DNA from: an uncultured Mucilaginibacter sp.
GTDB taxonomy: Bacteria > Bacteroidota > Bacteroidia > Sphingobacteriales > Sphingobacteriaceae
Direction of reading: 5' to 3'
Assembly (NCBI GenBank): GCA_903887275.1
Contig: CAISPD010000127.1
Location: forward strand, 1 to 47,226
DNA: 47,226 nt
This document shows positions 17,981-25,591 of this stretch, one piece after another (position 1 is the first letter of the stretch; each line of letters opens with the position of its first letter). A program made the position numbers and the translations under genes. The notes under the pieces were generated by a model. It was given only the letters and a program-made list of their open reading frames with translations, had not been told where the DNA came from and searched no databases.

Positions 17981-19531
17981 ATGATACAAATTGGACAAAG
18001 CACACTTTCTCTCGACGATTTTGCTGAACTGGTCATCAAACACAAGGAATTGATCCTTGATCATAATACGCAGGAACAGGTTAAGCATAGCTTTGAATTT
18101 TTAAAGCAATTTTCATCTAATAAGCTTATTTACGGAATCAATACCGGTTTCGGGCCTATGGCTCAGTACAAGGTAAGCGAAGAAAATATTCTGCAGTTAC
18201 AGTATAACCTTATCCGCAGTCATTCATCGGGCAGCGGTAAATTATTGCCGGCGCAATTATCCCGGGCATTAATGGTTAGCCGCCTGAATAGTTTTATGAA
18301 AGCCCACTCGGGCGTTCATACCGAACTGACAGAACTGCTGCGCGACATGATCAACCATGATATTTGCCCTTGTATCTACGAGCATGGTGGCGTTGGCGCC
18401 AGCGGCGACCTGGTGCAGCTGGCCCATTTAGGTTTGGTACTGATAGGAGAGGGCGAAGTGCAGTTTGAGGATGGGGTATACCCAACCGCTGAAATTTTCA
18501 GCCGCTTTGATCTGAAACCACTTTCGATACATATTCGCGAAGGGCTGGCAGTAATAAATGGCACCTCGGCCATGACTGGCATTGGCCTGCTGAATATCAT
18601 CCAGGCAAAAAAATTATTGAACTGGTCGGTTTTGTTCTCGGCGATGATCAATGAGGTGGTGCAGGCTTTTGGAGATCATTATTCTTACGAACTCAATATT
18701 GTTAAGCATCATCAAGGACAAAACGCCATTGCCGGTATGATGCGCGAAATTTTGAAAGACAGCAAACTGATCCGCGACCGTTCTGAACATCTCTATAATC
18801 CGGATAATCTCGACCAGGAAGTGTTTGAAGATAAAGTGCAGGAATATTATTCTTTACGCTGCGTAACACAGGTTCTGGGACCGATACTGGATACAATTAC
18901 ACAGGCTGGCGAAGTACTGGTCAATGAACTTAATTCTGTAAACGACAATCCGGTGATCGATCACCTGAATCATAATATTTTCCATGGAGGCAATTTCCAC
19001 GGCGACTATGTTTCGCTCGAAATGGACAAGCTTAAGATCGCTATTACCAAACTCTCGATGCTGAGCGAAAGACAGCTCAACTATCTGCTTAACAATAAAC
19101 TGAACCAGAAATTGCCGCCTTTTGTGAACCTGGGCGTTTTAGGCTTCAATTTCGGGATGCAGGGTATGCAGTTTACTGCGACTTCGACTGTAGCCGAAAA
19201 CCAAACGCTTTCTTTCCCGATGTATGTGCATAGTATCCCTAACAATAACGATAATCAGGATATTGTAAGCATGGGCTGCAATGCGGCATTGATGACCAAA
19301 CGGGTTATCGACAATTCATTCGAAGTATTGGCTATCCACCTGGTAACTATTTTGCAGGCTATTGATTATCTTGAATGCCAGGACGGTCTGTCATCGGTAT
19401 CAAAATCATTGTATGACACCGCAAGGCAGATATTCCCGAAATTTGTGGAGGATGGAGCCCGGTATAAAGAAATTGCCCTGGTAAAAGACTTTCTGGAGAA
19501 TACGGATAAATTTAATTTTGATACAAAATGA
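17981..19531 (+). CDS. Aromatic amino acid ammonia-lyase, probable tyrosine ammonia-lyase
   Basis: The protein is 516 residues from ATG 17981 (an in-frame TTG lies at 17975). It belongs to the MIO-dependent lyase family: the Ala-Ser-Gly that cyclises to the MIO cofactor lies in HGGVGASGDLVQLAH, and Tyr, Asn and Arg active-site segments are seen in YGINTGFGPMAQ, INGTSAMTG, EYYSLRCVTQ, SVNDNPVI and NNNDNQDIVSMG. From memory it resembles the Flavobacterium johnsoniae tyrosine ammonia-lyase closely along its whole length. The selectivity pair is Ser-His (LIRSHSSG), as in histidine ammonia-lyases, so automated calls may say HutH. Context (ligase upstream, aryl polyene genes downstream, no hut genes) favours deamination of tyrosine to 4-coumarate. 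Confidence 0.88.
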   Translation: MIQIGQSTLSLDDFAELVIKHKELILDHNTQEQVKHSFEFLKQFSSNKLIYGINTGFGPMAQYKVSEENILQLQYNLIRSHSSGSGKLLPAQLSRALMVSRLNSFMKAHSGVHTELTELLRDMINHDICPCIYEHGGVGASGDLVQLAHLGLVLIGEGEVQFEDGVYPTAEIFSRFDLKPLSIHIREGLAVINGTSAMTGIGLLNIIQAKKLLNWSVLFSAMINEVVQAFGDHYSYELNIVKHHQGQNAIAGMMREILKDSKLIRDRSEHLYNPDNLDQEVFEDKVQEYYSLRCVTQVLGPILDTITQAGEVLVNELNSVNDNPVIDHLNHNIFHGGNFHGDYVSLEMDKLKIAITKLSMLSERQLNYLLNNKLNQKLPPFVNLGVLGFNFGMQGMQFTATSTVAENQTLSFPMYVHSIPNNNDNQDIVSMGCNAALMTKRVIDNSFEVLAIHLVTILQAIDYLECQDGLSSVSKSLYDTARQIFPKFVEDGARYKEIALVKDFLENTDKFNFDTK

Positions 19532-20256
19532 AATATGCACTGGTAACCGGCGGATCAAGGGGTATTGGCAAAGCCATTGCCCTCAAAATGGCTTCATTAG
19601 GTTACCGGGTCCTCATCAATTATAAGAGCAACCTCAGCGAAGCACAACATACGTTGGAGGCAATCAGACATGCGGGTGGCGATGGCGAACTATTACCATT
19701 TGATGTTTCGGATAAAGTAAAGATACAGGAGATATTAGGCGGCTGGATAGAAGCCAATCCCGAAAAAGAGATAGAAGTTTTGGTTAACAATGCCGGGATT
19801 CGCAACGACAGCCTGTTGGCCTGGATGGAAGAAGATCAATGGACCGACGTGATCAATACCAACCTGGATAGTTTCTTTTACGTGACCCGTCTGGTTTTAC
19901 ATGGTATGATTACCCGAAAATATGGGCGCATCATTAACGTAGTTTCGCTGTCGGGTATCAAAGGATTGGCGGGACAAACTAATTATTCGGCCGCAAAAGC
20001 CGGCGTTATTGGTGCAACCAAAGCATTGGCGCAGGAAGTTGCACGACAGGGTATCACGGTAAATGCACTTGCACCCGGCTTTATCAAAACCGATATGACC
20101 GAGGGGCTCGATGAAAAAGAACTAAAAGCCCTGATACCGGCAAGGCGCTTTGGTTTACCGGAAGAGGTTGCACATGCGGCTGTTTTTTTTGCATCTAAAG
20201 ACTCAGCCTACATCACCGGGCAGGTACTGTCCATTAACGGAGGACTTTATACCTGA
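19528..20256 (+). CDS. FabG-type 3-oxoacyl-ACP reductase (aryl polyene ketoreductase)
   Basis: A 242-residue short-chain dehydrogenase. It has the NADP-binding TGGSRGIGKAIA, the structural NNAG (VLVNNAGI), and the catalytic Ser-Tyr-Lys (VVSLSG, NYSAAKAG with Y-x3-K). It reduces the 3-keto group after each elongation step of the growing chain. It starts 4 bases inside the lyase gene (ATGA overlap) and is separated from the next gene by one base, so it is part of a tightly packed operon. Only one ketoreductase is present in the whole pigment locus and would have to serve both modules, unless housekeeping FabG helps. Confidence 0.9.
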   Translation: MKYALVTGGSRGIGKAIALKMASLGYRVLINYKSNLSEAQHTLEAIRHAGGDGELLPFDVSDKVKIQEILGGWIEANPEKEIEVLVNNAGIRNDSLLAWMEEDQWTDVINTNLDSFFYVTRLVLHGMITRKYGRIINVVSLSGIKGLAGQTNYSAAKAGVIGATKALAQEVARQGITVNALAPGFIKTDMTEGLDEKELKALIPARRFGLPEEVAHAAVFFASKDSAYITGQVLSINGGLYT

Positions 20257-20257
20257 T

Positions 20258-20683
20258 ATGGCACTTCCTATTGAGTATATCATCGACCTGATTCCGCAAA
20301 AACCTCCATTTGTAATGGTGGGCAAATTACTGGAGAGTAACGAAGAACTTACCAGAAGTAGTTTTAAGATTGAAGCCGACAATGTTTTTGTGAAAGAAGA
20401 ACAATTTCAGGAGGCGGGGTTGATGGAGAATATAGCGCAAACAGCAGCTCTTCGGGCAGGTTATGTTGCCCGTACCGAAGGCAAGCCGGTGGCCGTCGGT
20501 TATATTGGTGCTGTCAATAATTTTGAAGTATTCATGCTTCCAGAATCTGGCGATGAGATCATTACCAGTATTAGTGTGCAAACCCAGGTTTTAGGGATAT
20601 CTGTATTGGCAGGCGAGGTTTGGTTGAACAACAGGCTGCTTGCTAAATGCGAAATGAAGGTAGTGGTTAAAAGCGAAGGATAA
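20258..20683 (+). CDS. Hotdog-fold dehydratase subunit lacking the catalytic His (Glu-only half)
   Basis: The protein is 141 residues from ATG 20258; an upstream extension to 20150 overlaps the ketoreductase and is rejected. The fold matches FabZ/ApeP-type 3-hydroxyacyl-ACP dehydratases: IPQKPPFVMVGKLLE at the N-terminus and GLMENIAQTAALRAGY for the central helix. The helix Glu aligns with the FabZ catalytic Glu (EAMAQ), but 14 residues earlier, where FabZ has the catalytic His, this protein has Val (NVFVKEEQ). It therefore keeps only half of the classical site. A second hotdog protein encoded at 24777 has the opposite defect. The two may form a heteromeric dehydratase. Confidence 0.8.
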   Translation: MALPIEYIIDLIPQKPPFVMVGKLLESNEELTRSSFKIEADNVFVKEEQFQEAGLMENIAQTAALRAGYVARTEGKPVAVGYIGAVNNFEVFMLPESGDEIITSISVQTQVLGISVLAGEVWLNNRLLAKCEMKVVVKSEG

Positions 20684-21804
20684 TGGGCATGCGGAATGTT
20701 TATGTGATCGCGGATAACGTATTTACACCGCTGGGAAAAACTACAGCGGAAAACTTTGCGCGGCTTAAGCAAAATTCTACAGCGCTAAAAGAGTATCACA
20801 ACAAATCCGGACAATATTTTGCGGCTCTATTTGAACCAACCGAATTTTTAATTGGCAGTTCCGGCTATACAAAATTTGAACAATTAATGATCGTGTCCGT
20901 AAAGGATGCGCTTGACCGCAGCGGGATTTCATGCACTGACGATAATACAGTACTGATAATTTCTTCTACCAAAGGAAATATCGGCCTGCTTGAAACTGAG
21001 GCACTGAGTCCTGCTTTGCAGGAAAGGATAGGCTTATCAGGTTCCGCGAAGTTGGTGGCAAAGCACTTTGGCTTCAGGGATCAACCAATTGTTGTTTCTA
21101 ATGCATGTGTGTCGGGCGTGGTTGCAGTAACCACCGGCATGCGCCTGCTTCGAACCGGGCAATATGAACATGCGGTAATTGTTGGGGCAGATCTGATATC
21201 AGAATTTATTTTATCAGGCTTTCAATCATTTCAGGCATTAAGTACGCAACGATGCCGCCCCTTTGATAAAAACCGCGACGGTCTTAATTTGGGTGAAGGC
21301 GCAGCAACCATCATTTTATCGACCGATAAAAAGCACGAGGGCAATGTTAGCGTATTGGGAGCCGGGATAAGCAACGACGCTAACCACATATCGGGCCCAT
21401 CAAGAACAGGGCAGGAATTGGCAAATGCTATTAAAGTTGCCCTGAAAGACGCCAAGCTATCGGCGGGGGAGATTGATTTCATATCGGCACACGGTACGGC
21501 TACACCATATAACGATGAAATGGAGGCCAATGCTATTGCTTTGGCCGGTTTGGAAAGTGTACCCCTGAATAGCCTGAAAGGTTATTACGGTCATACCCTT
21601 GGCGCCGCAGGTTTGATCGAGTCGGTGATTTCGATTCAATCACTTAAAGAGGGCCTTTTCCTGGCCACTCCCGGATTTGATGAAATTGGTGTGAGCAGAC
21701 CGGTAAATGTGATTGCGCAGCAAATGCAGGTTCGGGCAAAAAGCCTGATCAAGACAGCCTCTGGTTTTGGCGGATGTAATGCTGCTGTGGTTTTTGGCAA
21801 ATAA
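20683..21804 (+). CDS. Beta-ketoacyl synthase with full Cys-His-His site (aryl polyene elongation KS)
   Basis: A 373-residue thiolase-fold condensing enzyme. The active-site Cys is in VSNACVSGVVAV, the two His in SAHGTATPYNDE and KGYYGHTLGAAG. It is slightly shorter than FabF (about 410). The start overlaps the previous stop as TAATG; ATG 20689 is an alternative. It is followed immediately by a short KS-like protein that lacks the catalytic residues, so the pair resembles the KS/chain-length-factor heterodimer (ApeO/ApeC type) of aryl polyene systems. It should catalyse decarboxylative condensation of malonyl-ACP with the aryl polyene chain. Confidence 0.88.
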   Translation: MGMRNVYVIADNVFTPLGKTTAENFARLKQNSTALKEYHNKSGQYFAALFEPTEFLIGSSGYTKFEQLMIVSVKDALDRSGISCTDDNTVLIISSTKGNIGLLETEALSPALQERIGLSGSAKLVAKHFGFRDQPIVVSNACVSGVVAVTTGMRLLRTGQYEHAVIVGADLISEFILSGFQSFQALSTQRCRPFDKNRDGLNLGEGAATIILSTDKKHEGNVSVLGAGISNDANHISGPSRTGQELANAIKVALKDAKLSAGEIDFISAHGTATPYNDEMEANAIALAGLESVPLNSLKGYYGHTLGAAGLIESVISIQSLKEGLFLATPGFDEIGVSRPVNVIAQQMQVRAKSLIKTASGFGGCNAAVVFGK

Positions 21805-21835
21805 TCGGTTATTTTTGGAGCAAAGGATCAAAATT

Positions 21836-22459
21836 TTGTCGGCAACGCATTTTATAACCAGCACTTCCAGTATCTGCAATGGCTTCGTCCGTAAAGACGG
21901 AAAGCTGCTATTTGATGGTGTTGGTTCAGAAGGAGCTGCTTTCATGCTTTCGTTATATCAGCATTTTTGCTTTAATTATCCGAAGTTTTATAAAATGGAT
22001 AACCTGGCTAAACTGGGCTGGCTTGCTGCAGAACTCTTATTAACCGATGATTTTAAACAAGCAGCCTACCAGGCCGGGCGCGTTGGCTTAGTATTGGCTA
22101 ACAAGAATTCGAGTCTTGATGATGATATCAGGTATTGGCAATCGGTCAAAGAAATTGCCAGTCCTTCTTTGTTCGTATACACATTGCCGAACATCGTCAT
22201 CGGAGAAATTTGTATCCGTCACGGGTTTAAGGGCGAGCATACTTTTTATATTCAGGAAAAATTTGACGCAAATTTTATCGTTCAGCAGGTTAATTATTTG
22301 CTGGATAATGATATTTTGGATGCCTGTATTTGTGGCTGGGTAGATTTTATGGCAAGGGATTTTAAAGCAGTACTATATTTGGTAGAAAAGAGGGCCGAAG
22401 GTTTGGCTTTGGAATTTAACAGCGAAAAGGCAGCATCCGTTTTTAACGTATCGACGTAA
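21836..22459 (+). CDS. Short KS-like chain-length factor (N-terminal ketosynthase half only)
   Basis: The open frame runs from 21767 and overlaps the KS gene. I prefer TTG 21836 (about 207 residues): AAAGGA lies 8 bases upstream, and the resulting N-terminus (SATHFITSTSSICNG) aligns with the first strand of the neighbouring condensing enzymes. ATG 21779 is the alternative. The protein corresponds to only the first half of a ketosynthase (the Ketoacyl-synt_2 type). Where the nucleophile Cys should be, after IRHGFKGEHTFYI, there is no Cys, and the His-containing half is absent. It is best read as the chain-length-factor partner of the KS encoded upstream. Confidence 0.75.
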   Translation: MSATHFITSTSSICNGFVRKDGKLLFDGVGSEGAAFMLSLYQHFCFNYPKFYKMDNLAKLGWLAAELLLTDDFKQAAYQAGRVGLVLANKNSSLDDDIRYWQSVKEIASPSLFVYTLPNIVIGEICIRHGFKGEHTFYIQEKFDANFIVQQVNYLLDNDILDACICGWVDFMARDFKAVLYLVEKRAEGLALEFNSEKAASVFNVST

Positions 22460-22511
22460 ATAAACAGTAAAGATCAAGGCATCAGATGCATGTCAAGAGT
22501 TTACAATTAAT

Positions 22512-23711
22512 ATGAGTTCAGCAGTATATATAGTCGGTTTAGGGGTTATTTCAAGTATCGGAAATAATGTAGAGGAGCATATGGCTGCATTCGAGCGCGA
22601 AGAAGCCGGTATGGGGGAAATAAGTAAACTTGATACTATCCACAAGGGTGAACTGCCGGTTGCTGAGGTAAAACTGACCAATGATGAATTGATCGCACTA
22701 ACCGGACTTCCGGAAAATAGTAGTCGCACGTCACTGTTAAGCAGCGTTGCTGCCAAACAAGCTCTGGACGACGCTGCTATACCTGCGCTTGAGCAATTGC
22801 GTGTTGGTTTTGTCTCCGCCAATACTGTAGGTGGAATGGACCAGAGCGAAGATTTTTTTGTCGATTTTTTAGCCGATAACAACAAAGGTAAACTGCGCCA
22901 TGTACATGAACATGAATGTGGTAGTATCACCGAAATCGTGGCCAGTCAGCTGGGTATCCATGATATCGTAACTACTATTAGTACGGCATGTTCATCATCT
23001 GCCAATGCTATATTTTATGGAGCCCGGCTTATCAAAAACGATCTGGCCGATGTGGTTATAGCCGGCGGTGCCGATTCGCTGACAAAATTTACGCTCAATG
23101 GCTTTAATACGCTGATGATACTCGACAAAGAGTTTTGTAAACCATTTGACGAAAACCGTGCTGGCCTAAACCTTGGCGAAGGTGCAGGATACCTGGTGCT
23201 GGTATCTGAAAAAGTGAAGCGTTCGCTCAAAAAGGAGGCTTATTGTATCCTTAGCGGCTACAATAATAGTAATGATGCTTTTCATCAAACCGCCTCATCG
23301 CCCGATGGCACGGGTTCTTTTATGGCCATGAAGGGTGCCCTGGCAAAAGCCGGACTGCAGCCTGCCGATATCAGTTATATTAACCTGCATGGTACCGGAA
23401 CACCCAATAACGACAGTGCGGAAGGAACTGCTATAAAACGTGTATTTGATCCTTATTATCCGCCCATGAGTTCGACCAAATCCTATACCGGGCATACGCT
23501 GGGTGCCAGCGGGGGGATTGAAGCTGTTTTTTCAGTGATGGCTATTAAAAACCAGATCATTTACCCAAATCTCAGATTCAGTACGCCGATCAGTGATATG
23601 CCTTTTGCACCGGTGACCAGCTTTTTGAAAAATCAGCCGGTAAAGCATGTACTCTCTAATTCTTTTGGATTTGGCGGTAATTGTACTTCTTTAATTTTTT
23701 CTGTTGCCTGA
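22512..23711 (+). CDS. FabF-type beta-ketoacyl synthase, second KS of the polyene operon
   Basis: A 399-residue condensing enzyme with nucleophile Cys in STACSSSANA and both His in LHGTGTPNNDS and SYTGHTLGASG. A gap of 52 bases precedes it, the longest in this operon after the ligase-lyase gap, so an internal promoter is possible. Its last 3 codons meet a Cys-less KS-like gene, making a second KS/CLF-like pair. One pair may handle the first extensions of the aryl starter and the other the later ones, but this cannot be assigned from sequence. Confidence 0.9.
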   Translation: MSSAVYIVGLGVISSIGNNVEEHMAAFEREEAGMGEISKLDTIHKGELPVAEVKLTNDELIALTGLPENSSRTSLLSSVAAKQALDDAAIPALEQLRVGFVSANTVGGMDQSEDFFVDFLADNNKGKLRHVHEHECGSITEIVASQLGIHDIVTTISTACSSSANAIFYGARLIKNDLADVVIAGGADSLTKFTLNGFNTLMILDKEFCKPFDENRAGLNLGEGAGYLVLVSEKVKRSLKKEAYCILSGYNNSNDAFHQTASSPDGTGSFMAMKGALAKAGLQPADISYINLHGTGTPNNDSAEGTAIKRVFDPYYPPMSSTKSYTGHTLGASGGIEAVFSVMAIKNQIIYPNLRFSTPISDMPFAPVTSFLKNQPVKHVLSNSFGFGGNCTSLIFSVA

Positions 23712-23712
23712 T

Positions 23713-24768
23713 ATGAAAGTTTATATCCGATCTGCTGCCAGTATATCAGCGCAAAAAACTTTTAAGCAAGCAGGTTTTTTAAACGAGTTGATCGAATATA
23801 CCGGCACCCGGCTACCGGTGATCGAACCCGATTTTAAAGAATATATCGACCCCAGGCTAATAAGGCGGATGAGCCATGTGATCAAAAGGGGTGTTGCTGC
23901 AGCCAGTGAATGTTTGAAAGAGGCCGAAGTGGATATGCCGGGCGCCATCATTACAGGTACGGCCTTTGGTTGTATGGAGGATACCATTACCTTTTTAACC
24001 CGAATTGTGGAAGGCAATGAAGAGATGCTGCCACCAACTGCTTTTATCCAGTCGACCCACAATACTGTGGCAGCGCAGATAGCACTGATGCTGAAATGCC
24101 ATGCCTACAACAATACCTTTGTTCATAAAGGTGTATCCTTTGAACATGCCCTGCTGGATGCCATCATGCTATTGAATGAACAGGAAGCCGACAATATTCT
24201 TGTTGGCGGTACCGAAGAAATGGTTGATACCAGTTTTAAAGTACTTACCCGTTTGGGCCTTTATAAGCGCTGGCCGGTATCGAATTTAGCATTGATGCAA
24301 ACGGTATCTGCTGGTACCATAGGTGGAGAAGGTGCTGCTTTTTTCCTGTTAAGCGATAAGGCTGATCCGGCTAACCTTGCAGAACTGAGTGCACTGAAAA
24401 TCCTTTTCAAACCTGAGCATATAGAACAAAGCATTTTAACTTTACTAAAGGAGCATGATCTTAAGCCGGTAGATATAGACCTGCTGATCACCGGTAAAAA
24501 CGGCGATACCCGGAACGATGCGGTTTATCGGCAAGTGATCTCAGCTATTTTCCCTGAACACCCGATTGCTAACTATAAGCACCTCTGCGGCGAATACCCG
24601 GTAGCTAATTCATTCGGGTTATGGCTTTCTGCCAATATCCTCAAAAATGGTAGTGTACCCGAGGTTGTGTTACAAAGGGCAGCCCCAAATCTAAAGCCTA
24701 AAAAAATATTACTCTATAATCACTATCAAAACAAGTATCATTCGCTGATGTTGCTAGATGCTGTTTAA
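23713..24768 (+). CDS. Cys-less ketosynthase-like protein (chain-length-factor type)
   Basis: The protein is 351 residues from ATG 23713 (an in-frame TTG at 23704 overlaps the KS stop). The fold is ketosynthase-like throughout: MKVYIRSAASIS for the first strand, GAIITGTAFGCMED, STHNTVAAQIALMLKC. At the nucleophile position (NNTFVHKGVSFEHALLDA) no Cys is present. In the C-terminal half the usual HGTGT motif is replaced (LLITGKNGDTRND), while a His survives in NYKHLCGEYP. It is probably inactive as a condensing enzyme and pairs with the full KS encoded just upstream. Its TAA stop forms part of a promoter-like TAAATTTG. Confidence 0.82.
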   Translation: MKVYIRSAASISAQKTFKQAGFLNELIEYTGTRLPVIEPDFKEYIDPRLIRRMSHVIKRGVAAASECLKEAEVDMPGAIITGTAFGCMEDTITFLTRIVEGNEEMLPPTAFIQSTHNTVAAQIALMLKCHAYNNTFVHKGVSFEHALLDAIMLLNEQEADNILVGGTEEMVDTSFKVLTRLGLYKRWPVSNLALMQTVSAGTIGGEGAAFFLLSDKADPANLAELSALKILFKPEHIEQSILTLLKEHDLKPVDIDLLITGKNGDTRNDAVYRQVISAIFPEHPIANYKHLCGEYPVANSFGLWLSANILKNGSVPEVVLQRAAPNLKPKKILLYNHYQNKYHSLMLLDAV

Positions 24769-24776
24769 ATTTGCCT

Positions 24777-25148
24777 ATGTCCGCATCTAATTCCGAGCTT
24801 TTTCTGATCAGGAAGATCAGCCAAACCGATCATACGATCCGGGTGCAACTTGGAATCAATGAAGATGCTGCGCTGTTGAAAGGGCATTTCCCCGGCCATC
24901 CGGTGGTGCCTGGCGCATCTATGCTGCAATTGGTGAAAGATGTCCTAGAGGGAGCTTTCGATACCCATTTACTGCTGCGCAAAGCCGAACACCTCAAATT
25001 TTTGTCGTTGATAGAACCCAGTATTGATGAGATTGAATTGGAAATTAATTATCAAATAAAGGAAGAAGGCGAGCTATTTGTAACTGCAAAACTGTCGGCC
25101 GAAACAACAGTCTATTTTAAATTGCAGGGAACATTTATTATTTCCTGA
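24777..25148 (+). CDS. Hotdog-fold dehydratase subunit with His but Gln in place of Glu
   Basis: The protein is 123 residues from ATG 24777 (TTG at 24771 is in frame). It carries the FabZ/FabA-like signature GHFPGHPVVPGASMLQLV. The catalytic His is present, but the residue 14 positions later, Glu in FabZ, is Gln here. It closes the aryl polyene operon. With the Glu-only hotdog protein encoded at 20258 it could build a complete His/Glu site across a heterodimer interface, because hotdog dehydratases assemble their site from two protomers. Alternatively it may be a non-catalytic or thioesterase-like hotdog protein. Confidence 0.8.
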   Translation: MSASNSELFLIRKISQTDHTIRVQLGINEDAALLKGHFPGHPVVPGASMLQLVKDVLEGAFDTHLLLRKAEHLKFLSLIEPSIDEIELEINYQIKEEGELFVTAKLSAETTVYFKLQGTFIIS

Positions 25149-25172
25149 CACCGATCACCAGTTAACTAACCC

Positions 25173-25195
25173 CAGGTTAACCAATCACTAACCTG
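25173..25195. terminator. Weak hairpin between convergent pigment operons
   Basis: CAGGTTA at 25173-25179 and TAACCTG at 25189-25195 form a perfect 7-bp stem with a 9-base loop in the 40-base gap between the convergent dehydratase and ACP genes, overlapping the ACP stop codon. The following T-tract on the plus strand is short (TTTT), so termination is plausible but unproven. Confidence 0.35.
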
Positions 25196-25457
25196 CAATT
25201 TTCCCATGCTCCTGAATATATGCAACCATCGTATTCACGTCTACCAAAACTTTGCGGCCCTCTTTAGGGTCTTTGATATCGATGCCGTATTCGCGTTTTA
25301 GCAATACGATAAGTTCGAGGGAGTCGATAGAATCAAGGCCAAGTCCATCGCCAAACAGTGGCTCATCATCTTTGATATCAGCAGGACTAAGATCGGTCAG
25401 GTTCAGAAATAGTATGATCTGGCTTTTTAGTTTTTCTTTCAGTTCGGTAGTGTCCAT
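25188..25457 (-). CDS. Acyl carrier protein of the Dar/polyene locus
   Basis: The protein is 89 residues from ATG 25457; a longer frame to 25505 runs into an intergenic repeat and is rejected. It is acidic and helical, with the phosphopantetheine Ser in GLGLDSIDSLELIVLL. It is last in the leftward operon, 134 bases after the ABC permease gene; that gap contains two copies of a 42-base repeat. It is the only carrier protein beside the aryl polyene genes, so it probably carries the polyene chain, while the carrier encoded at 34429 serves the other module. Confidence 0.9.
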   Translation of the reverse strand: MDTTELKEKLKSQIILFLNLTDLSPADIKDDEPLFGDGLGLDSIDSLELIVLLKREYGIDIKDPKEGRKVLVDVNTMVAYIQEHGKIAG

Positions 25458-25490
25458 TCGGTAATTATAAATTTTTAAATAGCTTGTCTC

Positions 25491-25532
25491 AAAAAAATCT
25501 TGCAAAGATCCCTTGAATCATTTAATCGTGTC
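25491..25532 (+). repeat. Intergenic repeat, copy 1
   Basis: A 42-base unit, AAAAAAATCTT(G/A)CAAA at the start and AATCGTGTC at the end, with ATC trinucleotides recurring every 8-11 bases. It is repeated at 25547-25588 (about 34 of 42 bases identical, 56-base period), and its 3' two-thirds recur in inverted orientation at 29030-29059. Confidence 0.8.
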
Positions 25533-25546
25533 CTATATCTTCTAAC

Positions 25547-25588
25547 AAAAAAATCTTACAAAAATCTGTTAAATCACTCAATCGTGTC
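25547..25588 (+). repeat. Intergenic repeat, copy 2
   Basis: Second copy of the 42-base unit, direct orientation, 56 bases from copy 1 and just before the stop of the ABC permease gene. It shares the A-run and ATCTT start and the AATCGTGTC end with copy 1; the differences are scattered substitutions, with no indels. Confidence 0.8.
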
Positions 25589-25591
25589 TTG

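Noticed and set aside
17981..19531. Histidine utilisation gene hutH
   Set aside because: No hutU, hutI or hutG neighbours; the operon is aryl polyene biosynthesis and the protein resembles flavobacterial tyrosine ammonia-lyase.
25491..25588. Possible CRISPR-like or tandem array
   Set aside because: Only two direct copies with a 14-base gap, imperfect identity, no cas genes and no spacer-like unique sequences of constant length.
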